From Rhodeus uyekii (Eukaryota; Chordata; Actinopteri; Cypriniformes; Acheilognathidae), in contig JAWRVZ010000051.1 in the NCBI GenBank assembly GCA_037043235.1, positions 3,869,501-3,933,500 on the forward strand: a DNA stretch of 64,000 nucleotides, written 5' to 3'. Of the stretch, positions 15,241 through 44,691 are shown piece after piece. The translations under genes and the position numbers were made by a program. The notes under the pieces were generated by a model, which did not search any database, had not been told where the DNA came from, and saw nothing but the letters and a program-made list of their open reading frames with translations. Every line of letters begins with the position of its first letter. Positions within the stretch are counted from its first letter, which is position 1.

Positions 15241-16600
15241 AGATATCAATATATAATGTGTGTGAGGTTTGTGCACTAGCTGATGGAATGAATTTGGATG
15301 TTTATAGATGATTTTGTGGTGCATCTTCTTTTTCTCACCCCTGATTATTTTACTATGCATTTTGAAACATTAGATTCTATAAAATGCTGAGTCTTTTTTT
15401 GCACTGAACTCCGATTAACTGAACAAAAGCACAAGTTCCTCTGTACAAAGACTGTGGCAGTGTTACCAAAATCCCTAGAAATATCTTGTGAAAAAGAGAG
15501 AGTGAGCGAGGGGGACTCTGAAAGGCCAGTATAAAGGGTGCATGATCCCTTTTCACAGCACAATTGAAACATAATTATTTCATGGCAGACTGTGTGCTCT
15601 GTAAATCTATGAATGGGAACGGCATTTAACTTTAATTAGCTCTGATTTATTCATTCTGACTGGATTGCTTGCAGAAAATTGGATCATCTGATTATAGTCA
15701 AGCATGAAAATGACCTGATTAAACACTTCATAAAACCCATGGAGAGAGAAAGAAATACTGAAAGAAAAGGAACCTGGGATAAAACGATAAAGGGGAGATA
15801 AGAGAGATGAGGCACAGAGAGGAAGACAGATGTGGATGTGTTTGGTGTCATGGCGTATGCCAGCATTATGCACCGTGAGCAGAGAAGGCATCACAGCTGG
15901 TTTCTGTTCACCCTGCTGCAAACTAATGGATGGATTGGCAAACCAATCCCACGCTATAGGTTACATGTCTACAGCTGTGCCAAACTGCATGTGCATTTGA
16001 TTTGAGATGCTTGCGTGCACCTGAGCCAAAAAAACAAACTGTGGTGCATTCCCTGGACCAAATCCACTCAGTATGGCTGAAATGAGCTGTTGCTTTGGGG
16101 TGCGTTTTGTATCGAGTGTGGATTATGATTGGGGATATAATATTAAAGGCAGCAATAAGGCCCATTCGCACAAAGGACAATATAGTTTTAATAATCTTTC
16201 TAATTCTATGAGAATCTGGAAGGTCTTTACCACAACTGTAATGATAACCTCACAGAGGAGGGTTTGGAATCACTTTCAGAACAATTTTTCCCAGAATATA
16301 AACATTGACAGCCAATCAAAATCCATCTTGCTCTACCTTTTACAGAGTTTAAGCATTTAAAGTGACTGACAACAAAACTACAGTGCATACTTAACAGAAC
16401 CGCAAATTACCGTAAAATTTGTGTGGATGCTAATATTATGATTATAGTTATCGCTCTTGTTTTGAACAAACCTTTACAGTTGAAGAGACTGTATTCTTTA
16501 TCCCCAGCTTCATCAATTAAAGCATCTAAACTACATTTGACATCTCAATTATATATACTGTTAAATTAAAAATATAAAATACAGATTTTAATCTCTGTTT
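15241..16600. other. Non-coding stretch before the first recognised fbrsl1 exon
   Basis: No coding exon of phase 1 that would join the exon at 16628 was found. Short open frames (15607-15921, 15923-16180) lack splice borders and family resemblance. Confidence 0.45.
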
Positions 16601-16627
16601 TTTCTTTCTTTCTTTCTTTCTGTCTAG

Positions 16628-32754
<16,127 letters not shown>

Positions 32755-33860
32755 CGTCCTAGGAAGGAAAATGCCTCACTTGAGTTGGACACGGGCAACA
32801 TGCACTTATTTTCACACAAAGTAGAGTTAATGATAAATAAATGTGTAATTTGTACAAAGATTTGTACCTTGGAACAAGCACATCAACCGGCTTTTGTAAT
32901 TGATTGGAGTAGAAGAAATGAGTTGGTAGCTCCGAATACAAGACGTAAACGTGAACTACCAAACAGAAATTTGATATTAATATATTAATCCAATGCCTTT
33001 TCAGTTTTCAAGTGAAAAGACATTCTGAAATTTGTTTGTACATTTCCTATCCTTCATGTACAGACATTTTTTATGTATTTGCATTAAGTTTCATTCATTT
33101 CCTGCCCTGTATTTATCCTAGAGAGCTGCTGGATATGGATGTCAACATATCTGAATAGGTATGAACTCACTGTTTGACAGTCGATTTGCTCTATGGTACC
33201 TGGAGATATTCAGTGCTGACCATGTACAAAGTTACATTTCAGAGATTTTTGGGTTTTTTGCTTGTTTTTGTTTTTTTGAGATATGCAGACAAATATGCAT
33301 CACAATATTCTTGTTTGGTTTATGTACAATTTAAAGATATTGTAAATATCTTGTTGATATTACTTGGAACGAAATGACATTGTACATTTGTTAGGCTTTT
33401 TAAATGTTTCTAAAAAACAATGAAATTCAACAGAACCACTTCCAGGTTGAAACCATGGTGACGGAGCTGTCCAATCAAAAGGGGGGTGCGGTCATGGCGA
33501 TGCAATCTATGCAAAGAGGATTAAGAGAGTTCTGATTGGACGGTTGTCAAAATACTAAAGCGAGAACCTGGATGCCTGTTATTCATTTGTCCAATTAAGA
33601 GCCAATGAAACAAACCGCTATAAACTTCCGGGTCATAAAGGAACTGCCGTAGCAGTTAACACTTCTCCAGCCACAAAACCTGGACATATGGGAAACATAT
33701 TGGAACGGTTGGGGTGGCAATAGACTCTTTCTGTCGACCTTGTGGTGTTGTGCAGTTGTTTTTCTTAGACTCTTGTATACAAAACAAGTAGAGCTTTAGG
33801 CGTGAAAAAATGAACATTCATGGTTAAAAATGTATGGAATAAAGGTTGGACCTTATATCT
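32755..33860 (+). other. fbrsl1: fbrsl1 3' UTR
   Basis: AT-rich sequence after the stop, without repeats, running to a consensus poly(A) signal about 1.08 kb downstream. The length and end are inferred from that signal. Confidence 0.6.
33838..33843 (+). promoter_or_regulatory. fbrsl1: Poly(A) signal AATAAA, fbrsl1
   Basis: The consensus hexamer in GTATGGAATAAAGG lies about 1.08 kb after the stop, followed by T/GT-rich sequence. It is the best candidate for 3' end formation. Confidence 0.6.
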
Positions 33861-36585
33861 GCATATCTGTCTGCTATTTAATTATAGTCTTCAGTGTTGA
33901 CTGAGTGAATGTTGATGGTGAAGTGTGCAATGTTTCGTACACAAACGTCAGGGTCCGAAGTAGTTTTGAAGCACATTTGTTGAGAAGGAAAACCTTATTC
34001 TCATTACAACAGTAACAAGAATCACGGATTCTTTTTATAATATTGTTTATCAAATATTTAGTATATTAAGGATTTATCTTATTTTTAATGCAGTAGATGC
34101 TGCCATGATTTATTGAAATATCTAAACATTTCTTGATCGTTTTCAACCCGATTACTTTTGAGAAGATCCTTTGCGGAAGAAAAAAAAAAGGAAACTAAAT
34201 TCAGATAATGTCTAAATGCCAATTAGACTTTGTTCGGTCTATTTATGTAGACTATTCCCCACAGTCGCTATATTTTCACAGGAAAGAGCATTTATGACAG
34301 CTCTGCTGTAGAGTGTAGACTGAGAGCGGTGACGGGACAGGTCTGCAACACGATATCGATTTTCTGCAAGTGCAGCTTTTGAGTGTTTGTGTTGCAGGTA
34401 ACTGGTATTGACTCTGAGGCTAGTGCCGTATTGACCTGCGGTCTGGACTCATTAATGGGAGTGACGTCTGCTAATGAGGGATGGATCAAGAAGGTGAGGA
34501 AGAAGTGGAAAAAAATAGCCCAAAGGTTGCCTGTCCTGCAAACAAGACGACGAGAGGTTACAGTCTCTCTAGTATTGACCGAGTCTCTCTGCTATTTCAT
34601 TCTCCCGCTCTCTCTATCTTTCTTCTCCCCAACTGACAAACAATTCATCCCCATAAACTTCCCTAACTGGCTCCATCTGGCGTGCCACGCTCTGGCCTGC
34701 CCTCGGTCCCGGCCCTCACCTCAAGTAATGGCAGCATGCGTCAGGCAGTGTGCAGTCATTAGTGATGTTATTGAGAATCGATGGTCTCCCCGCTGCGTCT
34801 GGCAGCCTATCTGGACGTGCTGCTTCAGAGAGAGCCATCGCCGGAGAGAGAGAGAGATAGACGGACTGGGAAAGCTGCCGTGAGGTGTATTGGAAAGGGA
34901 GTTAAATCGGGATCCGTTTCAATTTGGCCATGCTGTAATTGAGAGGGTTATTCCATAGACACTGAGCATCTGTGTCTCTCTGGCCTTCTGCTGTCTCCCT
35001 CTAATCAGCTAGTTAGCACTTTCCAGACCTGGACCGGATCGAGAAAATCTTCCCATTTATTTTTTCTACTCCTGAAACAGTTTGCTTTTGTCTTTTCGAG
35101 GACTCATCTGTCTGTCTGTCCATCCATCCAAGAAGTGTTTGATTGCTTGACTGATTAACATGTTCCCTGCTAGTCTATTCCATAAATATTGTATCTAGCC
35201 AGTGCCAGTTTTTTTGACAAAGTAACATTTTTGATCGCAAAATATCACGGACCGCTCTCTCAATAGACTGCTTTGTTTGGGAAATAGTGATTATTTGTCC
35301 AGCCTGCATAGTGGAGCAGAAATTACACACTTGACTTATCTTTCATACCGGCCAATTATCAGAGTATAAAATAAAGCAGAAAACGTTTTTAACAGTGACA
35401 TTCTCAATTTCAGCCTAAAATGGTCAAATATGAATGTACCATACAATTTATTAAACCTATAATTCACACATTTTAGCCATATAAATAACCTAAATTGCCT
35501 TTTTTATAAAAATAGAACATATATCTGATTTTAATTTTTTTTTTTTTTATTATTTGTATTATTATTCAATTGATGTTAGGGTTAGTTAATTTGATTCTTA
35601 CAAGTCTATCGATGTTAATGATGAAGATTAGCAGTTAGCATTTGTTTAGTTTTTTTCCCCCCTGGTTTTCCTAACCAATTCCTCTGCTCATTTTAGGAAA
35701 CAGAGACGAGTCAAATAAGGTGTGAAGACATTTTTGGCACAATTGTTTGTATTATGTAACCCTTGAAAAATGTCTAGCCTATTTCCCCCAAATTCAGTGT
35801 ATGTGGGATATTTCACTACAGCGCACACTGATCTGTATAAAAATCGCCTCAAACAAGTCAAGTTACAATATTCTCAGAAAGGATGAACTTTCTTAATTAT
35901 ACATTTATATTGTAATATTAATAATATATATTTATTATAGTATTTATAATTATTTATTTATTTATTAACATAAGATAAAGCAGTGCAGTAATTATATTGG
36001 TTTTATAGTAAATGTCATATTTAACTTTGCATAGATAGATAGAATGGAAGTTCACTTACCTACATGGAAGTGACAGAAATCAGCTTTCCCATTAAGGACC
36101 AATATTTGACACCTTAAATTGATTTCCTGGGGCATTTTTTTCTAACCATGTCAATGAATACATTATCTTACAGGTGAATGCGTTTACACTGCAATTACAG
36201 CGGGATAAGTAATATGAGATTAAGTGTTAAAATATATCATTTAAAAAAATAATGGGGGAGGGGGCGTTATGCTTTTAATTATGAAGTTAAAACCATCAAT
36301 AGGTGGAGGCAAATTCGCATTCATTCAACTGATTTACAACATTCACTCACATGCTTGGTGAAAAACGGCTGATTCATTCTGGAACAAAATGACGGGGTCA
36401 CTGAATGATGAACTGAGCACACCGGAACACAGTTTGCATGTGTCTAAATGAAATGGAGCCTATAGTACCTTTTTTAATGAAAGTAAAGGTACATGTTTAA
36501 TAAGAATATTCACAAAACGAAATGAAAATGTTTAATTAATTCATTAATTTAGTTGTTGCCCCCTGTCGGCTCAAAAAATAGGAAA
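33861..36585. other. Intergenic stretch
   Basis: No gene recognised. A 166-codon open frame at 34383-34883 has no splice support or family resemblance; its GC-richer second half (about 34660-34880) might be conserved non-coding DNA. The rest is AT-rich. Confidence 0.4.
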
Positions 36586-37081
36586 TACAGTAAAACCTTG
36601 AGATACGAGCATAATCCGTTCCAGGACGAGCTCGTAGCTCGAATTGCTTATATCTCAAATCATTTTCCCCCGTAAGAAATAACAGAAAAAAATTCTGTTC
36701 CAGCCCTCTAAAAAACTCCCTTATTAATGCTAATAACAATGAAAAAAACATGTTTTAATTGCTATAGAGACATACACACACAAAAAATTATGGTATATAA
36801 GGATTCCTGTGATATAAAATAAAATAAAATGTGGTTTTAATTATGAGTTCTTACCTTCGAGACAGACGATACAGTAGCGGCATGTGCGGAGGAGGAGGAG
36901 GAGGAGGGATACGTAGATTATGTAGATATTGCAAACACAATACGGAAATGTAGTGTTTCTTCCTGTGTAGTGTACTGAATAGACTACACGCACAATAATG
37001 TGCCTCAAAACCTCATACTTATTATTATTGAACACGCATAACTCGTCTGCAAGCGTGCTCATATCTCAATTGTTTACTGTA
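36586..37081. mobile_element. Pogo/Tigger-like MITE ('CCTTGAGATACGAG' family), copy A
   Basis: The left end is TACAGTAAAACCTTGAGATA and the right end is ATCTCAATTGTTTACTGTA, inverted and bounded by TA. The interior shares 'ATAATCCGTTCCAGGAC', 'GACAGACGATACAGTAGCGG' and a GGA-rich run with the element at 57540-58692. In this copy the CAGTAGCG site is unoccupied. Non-coding, 496 bp. Confidence 0.8.
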
Positions 37082-38639
37082 ATAGTATAAAAAAGTATAA
37101 ACAAGCCTCAACTCTTTTGCTGTGGCTTATTTGGAACTCTGAGAAATGGAGCAAAAACAGAGAATATTGGCAATATTATGTCTAAAAAATGCCATTTATC
37201 ACAATAACTCTTTTTTACATTTATTTACTGAGCTTAGTTAATATCACATTTGCAATTGTGCTAATATTGTAGTTTTTTAGGTGGCATTTAATGGGACAGT
37301 GATCATTGGTGTCTGTAGTTCCTATACCTTTTGTTCTTCAGTGTTGCAATGATTTATGTAAAAACAAAAAAAGTAATTTTAATCATTTCAATAGTTACAA
37401 GATAATTTTCTAGTCATACAGTTTGAGTCGAGTAATTGACTTTAGTTATATATATCATTTACTCAATAACTGTACTACTGTAAAATGGCCAAATCCTTTG
37501 CAGGCCATATAAGAGTGAAGAACCACAGACGGAATGAATCCCAGACTGAAGTGAAAGAATAGCATCTGAGTTTGTTCACTCCAGTAATGCTGTCGGAAAG
37601 AAACACATCTACTGCAAACAGGAACATATGAGGGAACGGAATGGAAACAAATAATTGTTCATTCTAGAAACAAGCAAGCCACTGAGAAATGATGACATGG
37701 AGGGAGAAAATGAGAAAGAGTGGGTGCAAAGATGTAAAGTAGACAGGGAAAGACGGAGAATGGAGGAAAGAGAGAAAGAGAATTCCAGACAGACCAACTG
37801 AGCCCCAGCAGCCAAAATCATTTTTCCACTTTCATTCATTTTTTAACTGATTTTTTTCCCTTTCTTCATGCCTCAGTGAAAGCTCGCTGCCTGACTCCTC
37901 ACACTCACATACACAGGCATCATTGTGTATACAAACCATAAAAGCCAATGAGAATTTATGCAGCTGGGTTCATCTGGCAGAGATGGAGGTTATAGTGGAG
38001 CGAAGCTGGCATGATATTCAGACGACCTGCAATCTGCGCTGCCAGTACAGGGTGGAGGCAAAGAGGAAATCGGTGGAGATAGATGCTAATGTTCAATAGA
38101 GGAGGCTTTTTCATACACTGACATTTCTGTTTGCTCAAATATAATGTCAGGATTTGTTAAGTCAAGGTTTGATGGCTTGACACATCCCTGTTAGCCCCTA
38201 TTGATAGAAGTTCTCTAAAAGATTGTTTGAGTTCTCCATTGGGAAGCGAGACTTCTCGCATCAAACGGTGAAACTTTGATTTATTCTTTCAAGCGCCGTG
38301 TGAAATCCATAAACACTCACCCTGTTTGATTCTCACAAATATATGGATGTCTGCTTGTCCACGGCACAGAAGACGGCCTTCATATGGAGAAGGTCATTTT
38401 AGGGCTGCATTTTCATTCATGGAATTATTATTGTGTAAGGGAAAACAAACCTTTTATTTCAGTTCATTATTTAAAAGTTAATATGGTTCATGTGTATGTA
38501 TCGTATGTTATTGAATTAAAAGTTTAAGGTCGGTAAGATTTATTTAAAGAAGTCTTATGTACATTTATTTGTATGTGTGTATAAAGAGTAAAATCAGTTT
38601 TACTGTGAAATATGTAACTTTTCTATCATACTATATTTT
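37082..38639. other. Intergenic, nothing recognised
   Basis: No gene or element ends seen; short open frames only. Confidence 0.45.
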
Positions 38640-38940
38640 GAATTGTGAAAGCTGAATTTCACCAGCCAGTCTTCAGTGTCACATGATCCTTCAGAAATAT
38701 TTTTTTCGGATTATTTGATGAAAAGTATTTTAAAAAGAACAGCGTTTACAGTGATCCCTCTTTTATCGCGGTTAATGTGGATACCCCCCGTGATAGGTTA
38801 AAATCCGCAAAGTAGGATTGGCCCTCCTAGGAATTTTGAACCGCGAAGTGGTGAGTGATTACTGTATTTGAAATTGAAATGTCTTTACTGTCTCATTTGA
38901 TACATTTAATTGATTAATATAAAACAGTAGTGTATACTGA
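38640..38940 (+). repeat. Cyprinid interspersed repeat, split by a MITE
   Basis: Contains 'AGTCTTCAGTGTCACATGA' and 'TCCTTCAGAAATAT', then 'aaaaagaacagcgtt', and after the insert 'tttgaaattgaaatgtcttt' and 'actgtctcatttgatacatt'. The same word order appears at 55857-56215 and 56990-57300. The two halves join seamlessly once 38747-38866 is removed. Confidence 0.75.
38747..38866. mobile_element. 120-bp Tigger-like MITE
   Basis: The ends TACAGTGATCCCTC and TTACTGTA, with inner inverted words TATCGCGG and CCGCGAAGTGG, are the signature of short Tigger-type MITEs ('tacagtgatccctcgtttatcgcgg'). It sits inside another repeat with TA at both junctions. Non-coding. Confidence 0.85.
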
Positions 38941-38952
38941 AAGTATTACATA

Positions 38953-39574
38953 TACAGTGATACCTCCAGATACAAAATTAATCCGTTCCGAGGCGGCCTT
39001 CGTATAATGAGTTTTTCGTATCTTGGAACACATTTTACACGTAAAATGGCTAATTCGTTCCAAGCCCTCCAAAAATACCCCATTACATTTCATAATAAAG
39101 CTAAATTGACCTATAAACAGTGAAATAACGTAAAAAGTCTAAGCTTACCTTTCGAGTGAGGCTATCTCCGAAAGTGTCGGCAGAGGAGGAGGAGGACAAA
39201 AGGCAAATAACGTACGTGCATAATTCGAACTTGCGCGGGGAAACCCCAATGGATTTCTAGTTCGTCGCCTTAACCTCTCAGCCACGTTTCAGGTGCAGAG
39301 TGGCTGAGCTAAAGCTGAGATAAAGAAGGATCTCATGGCTTGGCTAGCATCAGGAACCAATGGGAGAGCAGGAGGATGGTGGCGAGTCTACTATAACTAA
39401 GATGGCGGCGTGCGGCGCGAATTTCAAAATTGTTATGGGGCGAATCTCGGACTTTCAGAAACCTTTCGTATCTTGAAAACTTTTCGTATATAGAGCAGTA
39501 AAATTTTTCATCTTTGCTTTCGTAACTTGGATTTTTCGTAAGTTGATCCTTTTGTATCTCGAGGTACCACTGTA
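38953..39574. mobile_element. Pogo/Tigger-like MITE ('TATCTCGAGGTACCAC' family)
   Basis: The left end TACAGTGATACCTCCAGATA and right end TATCTCGAGGTACCACTGTA are inverted, with TA borders. Near both ends are repeated 'TTCGTATCTTG' words. The interior contains a GGA-rich run like that in the copy at 36586-37081, and a tRNA-Ser-like block. Non-coding, 622 bp. Confidence 0.8.
39212..39288 (-). pseudogene. tRNA-Ser(AGA)-derived sequence
   Basis: The minus strand reads TGGCTGAGAGGTTAAGGCGA (D arm), then GAACTAGAAATCC (anticodon loop with AGA), a GGGGTTTCCCCGC variable arm and a CAAGTTCGAAT T-loop, all in tRNA-Ser order. The T stem has a mismatch and the acceptor strands (TGAAACG against ACGTACG) do not pair, so it is a pseudogene or a captured tRNA fragment inside the MITE. 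Confidence 0.75.
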
Positions 39575-42500
39575 TAATGTAATGTGTCCTAATTTCCCTT
39601 TACAATTAAACAAATCCCTTAGATCTACACTGAGAGGCCCGAGTCGTGAGCTCTTTTAACTTGGGTCAGTAAGCAATCGCTCAGATCAGCCAAACACATG
39701 GCGGTGGGTTTTGCCAGGTTGGACTTGCATTTTCACCCCAATGTTTTACTACTCTTCTGACACTTAGTTGGTTCTATTGGCCTGAGATGCAAATGTGTGC
39801 TTTTAGTTATCCGCAAAAAAAAAGAAAAAATCTCTTAATCTGTGTGCTTTCACTTCTGACATATGACTAACAACAAACATCTGACAACTGCCCTGCACTT
39901 GACCCAGTGTTTTTTAAGCTGGCTTTGTACAGTATTCAGCGCTGTATGAGTGCTGGAGGGGGAGATGGGAGGGCGCTGAATGCACACCCTCTGCTAAATG
40001 ATTGCAGATGCCTGGCTTGAGCTCAAAAGCTCTGCATTCCTCCTCTGTCGAAAAGCTCTGCTCTTGCCTATACCGCCGAGCAGCCTGCTTTGGGACGAAG
40101 AAAAAAATCACTTATCTGTTATCACCACACGAACACATAACAATCCTTGTATCTTATCTCTTGCTGTTCACTAATGTCATATAGCTTAAGGGCAGGTTCT
40201 GTAGTGGTTGCAGGGCTACGACCAGCATAAGCCTTTGTACAGCGCAAACGCCTGGCTAGTCAGCAGAGTGCATTGACCGGGGCATGTTTATAATTTCAAA
40301 TATTTGAATTTCCATAGAACTGTATTTCGCATATCGCTCCCATGGCACCAGACCATCAAAGGTTGCTCTCATAGCGTGCATATGCTCGTAAAAGCAACCC
40401 ATAACCGTCACGTTTAGATATGCTGGCTAACCACTCCTGGCTGTAGACGTCTGATTATCAGCCTAAACCTGCCATTACACAGTGGCTCAAACATCAGCGT
40501 TTGGCTTCTGTTGACAACCGGATATTTAACACATCAAAACAACAAGCCCAACCTCTCCAGGACGGGTTACTCTGTCGCCCAAGAATGCTTCTTATCTTTT
40601 TTTTTCGGCTGGCTAGTTTTAGTCACACGTAGTGCATGTGCTGACACTCCCTTTCTCCTTCCAGGGCTCAATGCAAGCCATCATGGAAAGGCCAAAGGAG
40701 AAGCTGGACAACTTATAAACAAATACCAATGGATTCATGCAAAAAAAGAGGTTTCCATAGAAGCAATTTTATGGAAATTGGTACCAATGGAAATAAGCCT
40801 ACCTTCTTCAAACGATGCAAAAACTAATTTTCTTAATCTGTGTTTTTGGTTCGTTTAGCAGAGTAAATATATCAAATAAACGTCAATTTTAAAAAAAGGT
40901 CATTTATAATTCGGAATATTCATATTTGCTAACAGGGCTTGACATTGACATCTGCCAATCCGCCAAATGCTGGTGGATTTCAGAAGTGGCATGTAATGCA
41001 GTCACCCCCATTAGCCACTTTGGTGGGTTGAATCTTGTGTATAATATGTACATTTTTCAATCGTAGTTTTTTAAAAAGGCATCCGAAATAATAAACCAAG
41101 TGCAATATAGTGTTGTCAAAAATATTAATTTTTCGTTATATATTGATACTGAAATACCAGCTCTGCTTTCTCCTCCTCACATCTCTCCAACAGAGAGTTG
41201 CACACAACTCCTCCTCTCCCTCACTCGTTTCATTTGCTCCAGATGAATATTGTTGGTGTTACAGGGCTTGAATTTCGGTGTGGGATTCCTGCAATTTTTG
41301 TGCTCACACCCAAACTTTGTACACACAAAGCTGCCTCTCAGTACTAAATTCAGTTCTTTTCACTGCTTATTGCGCTTAAACAGCCAAATACACAAAATAA
41401 CGTTAAAATGTTTGTATTGGTGAGGATTCACGTAAACAGTCAGTTATGTTTTTAATGAACATAAACAGTTGAGAAAGAAAACACACGTGTAACACTACAA
41501 CAGAGCCATGTATCTTGTCTTAAAGTGACAGCAGCCTAATATTCATGCCTCCAAATATATCTATATGGCAGTTTTTACTCATGGTATTGATGTCAAAATT
41601 GTGGCCAGTGAAAATTCTGAGTGATTGGTAATTTTGGAAAACCACTAGCTGCAATGGCTGGAGAAAAAAAGTTAATGGCAAAGCTTATTTGTAAGTAAAT
41701 CTTAAATTAAGTGTGTTTTTCCTATCCTATTGGTGATTTTTTTTCTTCTTGTAATTGGCATAAATCAAAGTGGTTTAAACAAAAAATATAAGCAAAACTA
41801 TTTGCCATTGGGATAATAAAGATAAATTCAAGATTTTTGAAAACAAGTCCTGTTATTTAATGCAGTTCTAGTTTAAATGTATCTTGTGTTGGGATGTTTA
41901 AATGTTTCATATACTAATTAGGATTTTTTTATTCATTGAACTTTGCATTTTGTTGCTGTAAATGTTATTTATTTATCCTATGGGTTCTTTGTGTTTTATT
42001 TTCTAAAAACGTGTTTAGATTGCAGTATTTTGATTACTCTGTGACACATTCTTGCTCGGCCTGCTTTGCAGTTTTGCTGACTGCGAATCACCAGCACCGA
42101 ACCAACACTATACAGCGAAGAAGACACCACACGCATAAATACAAATCATGCCTCCATTATCGTCTGTGTCCAGAATTTTGAAACTTTTATATGGAATGGC
42201 CATAATAATCAAACATGGATTACATTTTGACACATGCGGCATAAATCTGTTCACTCTGAGGCTGTTTGTGAGAGATAACATGTCCATCATGCGCTCTGTG
42301 CCCTGTTCCTGTCGTGTTGTTCTGCATGCACATTGAATCTCACATTAATTAACGTTGCTCTTTCACCTGGTATCAGTGGCTCGTCCTTCTGTGCTTTATT
42401 TGGGTTGCTCATTATTTTCTTTCCCAGAGAAATATGTCTAATACCTACAAGCTGTGTGCCATCACAAATGGCGCACGCCCTGGCATAATGTCCTTTGTTG

Positions 42501-44690
42501 TTGCCAAATGGTTTTTTAATGAAAAGTTTAAGAGGGGTATAATTACATATCTGAGGCTATTATGAAATCCAATATTGCAATTAAAGTAATTTTATTTGCT
42601 TGTAATCTCCCTTCACCGAGTCTAATAAGGGTTTTGAATGAAGGGCAAGCAGGCTTTGACTGGTGACTCTTTTCTAAATGAAGCTTTGTTGACTTGCTCT
42701 CTCTCGGTTCTCCATGTCTTTGATTTGCAGTGCTGTGGTGAGACTGTCAGAGAAGCACAAGGGATTTGTTAGTATGTGAGCGTTCTGACTCATTGACAAA
42801 TCAGTGAATTGGCCAGAAATGTTGAAGGAAGTGCCGCTACCGCTGGAAATAACCAGCATCAAACTATCGCTAACAAGCATAAACCATGCTGGGAATTCAT
42901 TCTGTTCTGAGCTGGGGCCTTACACCATTCACAGAGTTCTGCTGAGCGCGAACCGCGAAGATGAGCGCTGTATGAAGCTGATCCCTCTGCGCATGCGCAC
43001 AGCCCCTCCAGCGCATCAATTTACAAACAAATGCCAATGAGATTATGCAAAAAAACTGTTTTCCATAGAAACGACCTGTGGAGACGCACGCGTGAGGAAA
43101 ATAGCTTCCATAATATAAGGACTATGCTTCTGCAAAACAGCCATATACAACAAACATGAGAAAATGTAATTTTGACCTGACATTTGTGCCTCTTGGCTGC
43201 ATCCTTCTCACGTAGGCCTGTTATCCGCGAATACAAATCATGTTTAATAGTGTAATCGCATGAATTTATGAATAATGTGGTAATCAGTGTCTTGAAAAAT
43301 GACATTGAATGTTTTATTGTTAAAATTATTGAAAAATACGTAATTATGCATGAATGTATGGAAAATGTTCAGGAAATGTACCCTCAAGCAATCGTGCTGT
43401 GCGATAATTGTTTTGTCGTAGAGCAACAGCTACCCCTGCTGGAGAGTTTGGAGAACTGCAGCTGCAGGAGGCAAAGCACAAACAGATTTTAGGGGGAAAG
43501 CATATGAATGTACAAGATAAAATATCGATGCTTTATTTTTCTATATTTTACTACTTGTTTAAAACATTTAGTGTGTGAGTGTGTGGAGAGAGACTTCTCC
43601 CAGACTTTCTCACAATAGAAATGTACTGTTAAATATATTATTTCATTCATTTTATTCACACTTAATGCATTTATATTAATCAAAATATTAATCTAGTTAA
43701 GTCTATTTAACAGTTTAATTTTTTTTTTATCACGTTTTTCAGAAAAAAATGCTAATTAATTTTCATCTTTTGTTTGTTTTTCTAACAGCTTTTCTTTAGA
43801 CTTTTCCACAGACTGACCATTTTAAAATGGCATTACTTTTTTCTGTCCATTTAACCAGTCCAGCCAACTGAACAATGCATTTTAAAAGAAAAAATATTCT
43901 ATTTAGTTATACTAATTTCATAAAATGTGCATACATGCACGATAAATAAAGAAAATCTTTAAATTAAGATAAGCTATTAGCCTAAAATAGGTTTAAATGA
44001 AGTATAGAGAGACATTGGTGTCACTGTATGAAATGTTAAATGCAAATTATATCATTTGTCCACCAAATCACAACAATCATAATGAATGTGCATATAAATA
44101 AAGGAACAGAGCAAGCAAAACCATAATCAGTGGATTTATTAACAGTTAATCTAATCATAAACTATTTGTCTATTTAAATCAACAGAGCCGTGCTCTGCTT
44201 CTGTTAAGTGAACCTGTCAGGTTAAATTCCCAAATCCCGTCAGTGTAATAAACTGCAGGGCTTCATGAGTTGAAACAGACTGGATGTGAACAGACAGGCT
44301 CTGACATAAAACGGCCTGACTGCTTATCAGAGGCAGACTGCACAGACACCTTTAGTGCCCTCTGAGACACTCTATTCAATCTAAGAGAGGCTATGAAAAG
44401 CTAAGTGAAAGCTGGCCAAAGGACTCCTGCCAAAGCAAATGACCACATCTTGCACCTTGCACACGCTGTGACAGTTTCTCACAGTTGGAGAGCGTGTTAT
44501 CAGCCATTTCTCTTCGACTCAAAGACCCCCTCCATAATGTATCCCCCACAATCCAAATCCTTCTAATGACCCTGTCTGTGAAGAGATCGCAATACCTTTG
44601 TTAGCGTTGTACCCACACTTCGCTCATCTGAACATGATTCACATCTTTGCATAAATACACTGAGGCCATCTAAACAGGTAAGGATGTTGA
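39575..44690. other. Intergenic stretch
   Basis: No gene recognised. It holds a second copy of the repeat at 6545-6700 (about 40937-41045), a fish repeat around 41260-41340 ('cagggcttgaatttcggtgt'), a fragment at 41517-41550 matching 18885-18965, and two related blocks at 40715-40770 and 43018-43072. The text at 42420-42640 looks like a possible conserved non-coding element. Confidence 0.4.
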
Positions 44691-44691
44691 T

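Noticed and set aside
34383..34883. 166-codon open frame after fbrsl1
   Set aside because: No recognisable domain, no good splice borders, mixed low-complexity and hydrophobic text; not called as a gene.
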